Source of the DNA: Thiodubiliella sp900128405
GTDB taxonomy: Bacteria > Pseudomonadota > Gammaproteobacteria > PS1 > Pseudothioglobaceae
Direction: 5' to 3'
NCBI GenBank assembly: GCA_963682085.1
Contig: OY821614.1
Span: forward strand, 1-64,000
Length of the DNA: 64,000 nt
This document shows positions 15,001 to 21,000 of the stretch, piece after piece. The notes beneath the pieces were generated by a model. It made no database searches, was not told the DNA's origin, and was given only the letters and a program-made list of their open reading frames with translations. The translations under genes were made by a program, and so were the position numbers. The number at the start of each line of letters is the position of its first letter. The first letter of the stretch is position 1.

Positions 15001-18000
15001 AACTTATTGGTGCAGTTGGACTTGAAGTATCAATGGTTACTGTGGCAGTTGAAGCCGTAGAGACATTACCTGCAATATCAACCGTATAAACTCTGTATAC
15101 GCCATCTTCTAAATCAGTTGCCGCCAAATCAGTTGCCGTATTTGCCGTTGCAATGGTAACTTTGTTTACTTTATTTGCTGATACTAAAGTGTCAAGCATA
15201 GCTTGAGTAGTGCCAACATTAACGACTACCGAACTGTGAACCAAGTATGCTGTACCAGTTTCAGAACTTTGCACAGATACATTGCCTGTATTTTTAGTGT
15301 CCGTTGTCGTGCTGAGTGTTGCCAGTGGATTGCCAGTATCTAAGGTGTAACTATTATCACTTAAGGTGAGCACAGTAACATTACCCGCTATATCAATCAC
15401 CCGAGCAGTTAGGTTGCCTATTCCTATTACCAAGGTAACAGCATTATCTGCAGTTGCCCATGTCTTGTTATTGCCAGTGGCATTTACCCAAGTTGCACCA
15501 TTAGCACTAACTTCTAGTAACTCGCCATCTATCAAGATAAGATTATTAGCTAAGGACAAAGTAACTTTAACTTGGCCATTACTGGTAATGCGATCCCCTT
15601 CTATGCCCGTGTCACCACTTATAGCCACGGTGTGTGTGCCTGTTAATACGCTAGGCGCACTGGTGTCTAAGGTGTAGCTATTATCACTTAAGGGTAGAGC
15701 AGTAAAGTTGCCCGCTGTATCAATCACCCGAGCAGTCAAAGTTTTATTTGTGCCTGAAATTAAAGTAACAGCATCATCTGCAGTTACCCATACCCTGTTA
15801 CTACCTGTGGCTACCACCCAATTTATGCCATCAGCACTAACCTCTAGTGACTCATCACTTGCTAAGATGGAATCATCAGCTAAGGTTAAAATAACCTTGA
15901 CATTACCATTATTGGTGATACGATCACCTTCCGTACCCGTGTCATTACTTATAGCCACAGTGTGTGTGCCTGCTAATACGCTAGGTGCACTAGTGTCTAA
16001 GGTGTAACCATTATTACTTAAGGGTAGGGCTGTAACATTGCCCGCTGTATCAATCACTCGAGCAGTCAGATTACCTATTCCTGTTACTAAGGTAACAGCA
16101 TCATCTGCAGTTACCCATACCTTATTACTACCTGTAGCTACCACCCAATCTGTGCCATTGGCACTAACTTGTAGCATTTCATCACTTGCTAAGACAAGAT
16201 TATTACCCAAGGTTAAACTAACCTTGACTACACTATCATTGGTAATACGATCATTGCCCAATATACCTGCATCATTACTAATAGCCACAGTATGCGTCCC
16301 TACTGGTGCATTTGTTATTGTTGTGTCAATGGTTACTTCTGAGGTCTCGCCTGAGTCGTTCACTATATGTCCTAACAAAGTACCTGACAACTTAACTTGT
16401 ATGGTGTATTTTGTGTTACTGTTTAGTCCAGAAGTCCAATCACTATTATTTGCTAATGTCCAATTGCCAGCATTGTCTATGCTTATTGCATTGATTAAAG
16501 TGCTACTAACCGTATGCACCACACTATTTGTTGAGAAAAACTTGATTTCTGAAATAGATAGATTAGTAACATTACTTAGATTTGCAATCTTCCCTGTGAT
16601 TGTAGCAGTGGACAATTCACTGGTATTAATATAACCATCAGTAACACTAACATTGGCACCAGACCAAGCAACGGTTGTGCTTAAACTGGCAGCACTGAAT
16701 GCCCAAGTACCACTGTCGTTAATACCTGCAAAATTATTGCCTGCAACATCTGTTAATACGCCAGAGGCTATCTCTATATAGTAAGATTTACCAGACTCTA
16801 AATTGGTGCTTGGGTTAATGGTTAAGGTTCTATTATCCGTGCCACCAATGGTTATATTGGCACTTTGAATGTCCAGTGTTTCAAATATTATAGTGCCACC
16901 ACTTTCTTTAATGACAATATCACCCGTTCCTCTGGTAATGGTTTCATTAAATGTTGCCACAAGATTACTACTTGGCGCCATATGACCTAAGGTTTCTAAT
17001 GTGATCGTAGGGGTGGCTGTATCTACTGTAATAGCCAAAACAGCAGAAACATCACTGACATTACCTGCTGCATCAGTTGCCTGTGCAGTAACATTGTGTA
17101 ATGAACCAGCCGACAAGTCTATATCCAAAGTAAAGTTACCACTGCTATTCGCAGTTACTGTGCCCAATGAAGTGGTGCCATTAAATAACTCTACTGTGGC
17201 ATTTGCTTCCGCTGTTCCAGAAATGGTTAAACCACTTGTTTCCTTGGTAAGGTTATCGCTATTACTACTACCACTATCATCTTCATTAGCCAAGTCCAAA
17301 CTTATTGGTGCAGTTGGACTTGAAGTATCAATGGTTACTGTGGCAGTTGAAGCCGTAGAGACATTACCTGCAATATCAACCGTATAAACTCTGTATACGC
17401 CATCCTCTAAATCAGTTGCTGCCAAATCAGTTGCTATATTTGCAGTTGCAATGGTAACTTTGTTTACTTTATTTGCTAATGCCAAAGTGTCAAGCATAGC
17501 TTGAGTGGTGCCAACATTAACGACTACTGAACTGTGAACCAAGTATGCTGTGCCAGTTTCAGAACTTTGCACAGATACATTGCCTGTATTTTTAGTGTCC
17601 GTTGTCGTGCTGAGTGTTACCAGTGGGTTGCCAGTGTCTAAAGTGTAACTATTATCACTTAAGGGCAGGGCAGTAACATTACCCGCTGTATCAATCACCC
17701 GAGCAGTCAGAGTTTTACCTGTGCCTGCAATTAAAGTAACAGCATCATCTGCAGTTGCCCATGCCTTGTTAATGCCAGTAGCATTTACCCAAGTTGCACC
17801 ATCAGCACTAACTTGTAGCGTTTCATCACTTGCTAAAACAAGATTATTACCCAAAGTTAAACTAACTTTAACTGCACTATCATTGGTAATACGATCATTG
17901 TCCAATACACCTGCATCATTACTAATAGCCACAGTATGCGTCCCTACTGGTGCATCTACTATTGTTGTATCAATGGTTACTTCTGAGGTATCACCTGCAC

Positions 18001-21000
18001 CATTCACTGTATTACCTAACAAAGTGCCTGACAGCTTAACCTGTATGGTGTATTTTGCGTTACTGTTTAGTCCAGAAGTCCAGTTGCTATTATTTGCCAA
18101 TGTCCAATTACCAGCATTGTCTATGCTTATTGCATTAATTAAAGCACTACTAACCGTATGCATCACACTATTTGTTGAGAAAAACTTGATTTCTGAAATA
18201 GACAAACCAGAAGCATTACTTAGATTTGTAATCTTACCTGTGATGGTTGCAGTAGATAATTCACTGGTATTAATATAACCATCAGTAACATCAACATTAG
18301 CACCAGACCAAGCAACGGTTGTGCTTAAACTGGCAGCATTGAATGCCCAAGTACTACTGTTGTTAATACCTGCAAAATTATTGCCTGCAACATCTGTTAA
18401 TACACCAGAGGCCATTTCTATATAGTAAGATTTACCAGATTCTAAATTGGCGCTTGGGTTAATAGTTAAGGTTTTGTTATCTGTACCACCAATGGTTATG
18501 TTGGCATGTTGAATACCCAGTGTTTCAAATATAGTGCCATCACTTTCTTTAATGACAATATCACCCGTTCCTCTGGCAATGGTTTCACTAAATGTTGCGG
18601 CAAGATTGCTATTTGGCGCTATCGTGCCTACAGTTTTTACTGTGATTGTAGGGGCGGCTGTATCTACTGTAATAGTCAAAATAGCAGAGGCATCACTTGT
18701 ATTGCCTGCAACATCAGTAATGGTAGTAGTAATGGCAGTTGTATTGTCACTTGAACCTAAGTCTGATTTGGCAACATTAATAACGGCTTTTCCATTAGTA
18801 ATTTCAGTGGTTGATACAGTATGAGCAGCGCCAAAATTAGCACCATTCTTTTTAAGTTGGATTGTGTCACCAACAGCCATACCTGTGGCTGAAATCTCCA
18901 AATTAACACCAGTTTCAGTGGCATTAACATACATATCTTCGCCTGTTGCAAAGCCAATATTTGGTTTTGCAGTTGCAATGGTGTCAATGATAATTAGATG
19001 TTCTACCGAGGTTTCTGGATTGCCAGCGACATCGGTAACTTTGGCGGTAACTTTACTGGTGCTGTTGTCTGCTGGGACTTCATTGGCTGCATAAGTCAGA
19101 GACCAATTGCCACTATTGTCAACTGTTGTCGTTTTTTCTGTGCCACTGTCCCAAGAGACGGTAACAGTTTGCCCAATGGCATCAGAGGTGCCAGAAATGA
19201 CAACATCTGCATTTTTATCGTTAAGATTGATTTTATTGTTAGTTGTAATAGCATTAATCACAAGTGTTGCTGAAGAAAAGTCAAAAGTAACAGCATTACT
19301 GTATTGGTTGACTTCAGTGCTACCACTTTTAAGGTAAATTTTGGCTTTATAAGTTGTGCCATCTACAAATGCTATATTACTTAAGTTCTGCGACCAATGT
19401 CTATTATTATCAACTGAGACATTAGCAATAGTGAGACCTGAAACTAATGTTAATACATTATTTGCAGTTACTGTATAAAACTCAATTTTATCAACAACAG
19501 CATTATCACCTATTATATTACCCGATAAAACAGCATTAGATTTTTCAGCGGCATTAATATAAGCATCATCCGTGTTGTTTGTGCCTGCTAAGCTGATAGA
19601 GGTAGAAAGTGCTTTGATTTCAAATGCCCATTGGTTACTGTCTTTGGTGATAGCTGCAGCATCGTTACCTGCCATATCAGTAATTACCCCACTTGCCATT
19701 TTCAGATAAAAAGAGCCTTCGGATAAATCATTTGTTGGATTAATAGTTAAAGTGTTATTGTTAATATCACTGTTACTAATAACAACAGTTTCAACATTGC
19801 CACTCGCATTCCAAATTTCAACACTGCCCCCTTGGGTTTTGATATTTTCATTGAAGTTAATTATCAAATCTGATTTATTATTTAGCTCCATGTTAGCTTG
19901 TGTTGTAAAGCTAGGTGCAACAGTATCAATCACCAATGTTTGATCAACAGTAGCTATATTACCAGCAACATCCATCGCTGTTACTGACACTAAATTACCC
20001 CCATTCTCATCAAATGCCAAAGTGCCAGAATCAGGTGCCACACTGGTATCAATAGACCAAGTGCCATCAGTAGCTTTGGTGGTATAAGTGGCACCAGCAA
20101 CAACCACTTTTATTGTAGCATTCGCTTCAGCAGTACCACTAATCTCTGGCGTGGTATCACTGGTTAACACACCTGAAGTGATACTAACTTGAGGTAATGT
20201 CTCGTCAAATTTTTGAATAAATTCAGATGTCGCAATATTTGGCTGCCCTGAAGCTTGACTTGTTACTACACCAGCCGCAATGTTGACGGTAATATCACCG
20301 TCTGTTAACGCATCTTTTGGTGTTACCGTTAAAGTAAAGACTTTGTTTGTAGCAGATGTAGCTGAAACTGGCGTAAGCGTCCCTTTGGTAAGATTTGTAT
20401 TTGCACTACCAAAGTTGATGTCATTAACTTCAAACCCACTAACCACTTCAGTAAAGGTAAAAGTGAGAGTAAACACACCATTAGCACCATCAGGTTTGTC
20501 ACTGGTTATAAAGACCACTGGCTGATCAACTACCGTAATCGCAACATTATGGGTCTTAGTATTACCAGCAACATCAGTTGCAGTAATAACAATATTATCT
20601 GCCTCGCTCGTAGCCACAGTAGGAGTAGTTTTATAAGTTACAACACCCGTGTTTTTATCAATGTTAAATTTATCCGTCTTGTCAATTGTATATTCAACAT
20701 CAGCATCACCATTGCTAACATTAGCATCATAAACGGCAATGTCTTGACCAACAATACCCATACCTGTCGCAACACTGGTAAAGATTGGAGCAATGGTATC
20801 AATAATAACATCTGTGGCAATATTACTAGCAATAGTAGTAGCTGTCATAACATTACCAGCAATATCTGTTGGCGGCATAGAAGCATCAATGGCAAAACTA
20901 CTAACACTAAGACTGCCATTACTTTGATATGCTTCAACTGTGTAAGTACCTGTTAAAGTTACACCCTCTGTGGCAGCAACCAATTCAACAGTAGCACCTG

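Larger units (their letters stand above)
7130..18650 (-). repeat. Array of ~1,644-bp (548-aa) Ig-like supramodules inside the adhesin
   Basis: Equivalent landmarks recur at 8133, 9777, 11418, 13062, 14706, 17001 and (degenerate) 18648. The spacings are 1644, 1641, 1644, 1644, 2295 and 1647 bp; the long gap contains an insertion of 330-bp submodules. Every spacing is a multiple of three. Each unit holds several Ig-like domains, with recurring phrases such as ATDAAGNVSDVS, LTINPSTNLESGKSYYIEI and GNNFAGIN. Two sub-types alternate. Confidence 0.9.

Noticed and set aside
7130..18650. Possible CRISPR or satellite array
   Set aside because: The repeats are long, in-frame and protein-coding (548-aa units), without short direct repeats and unique spacers.
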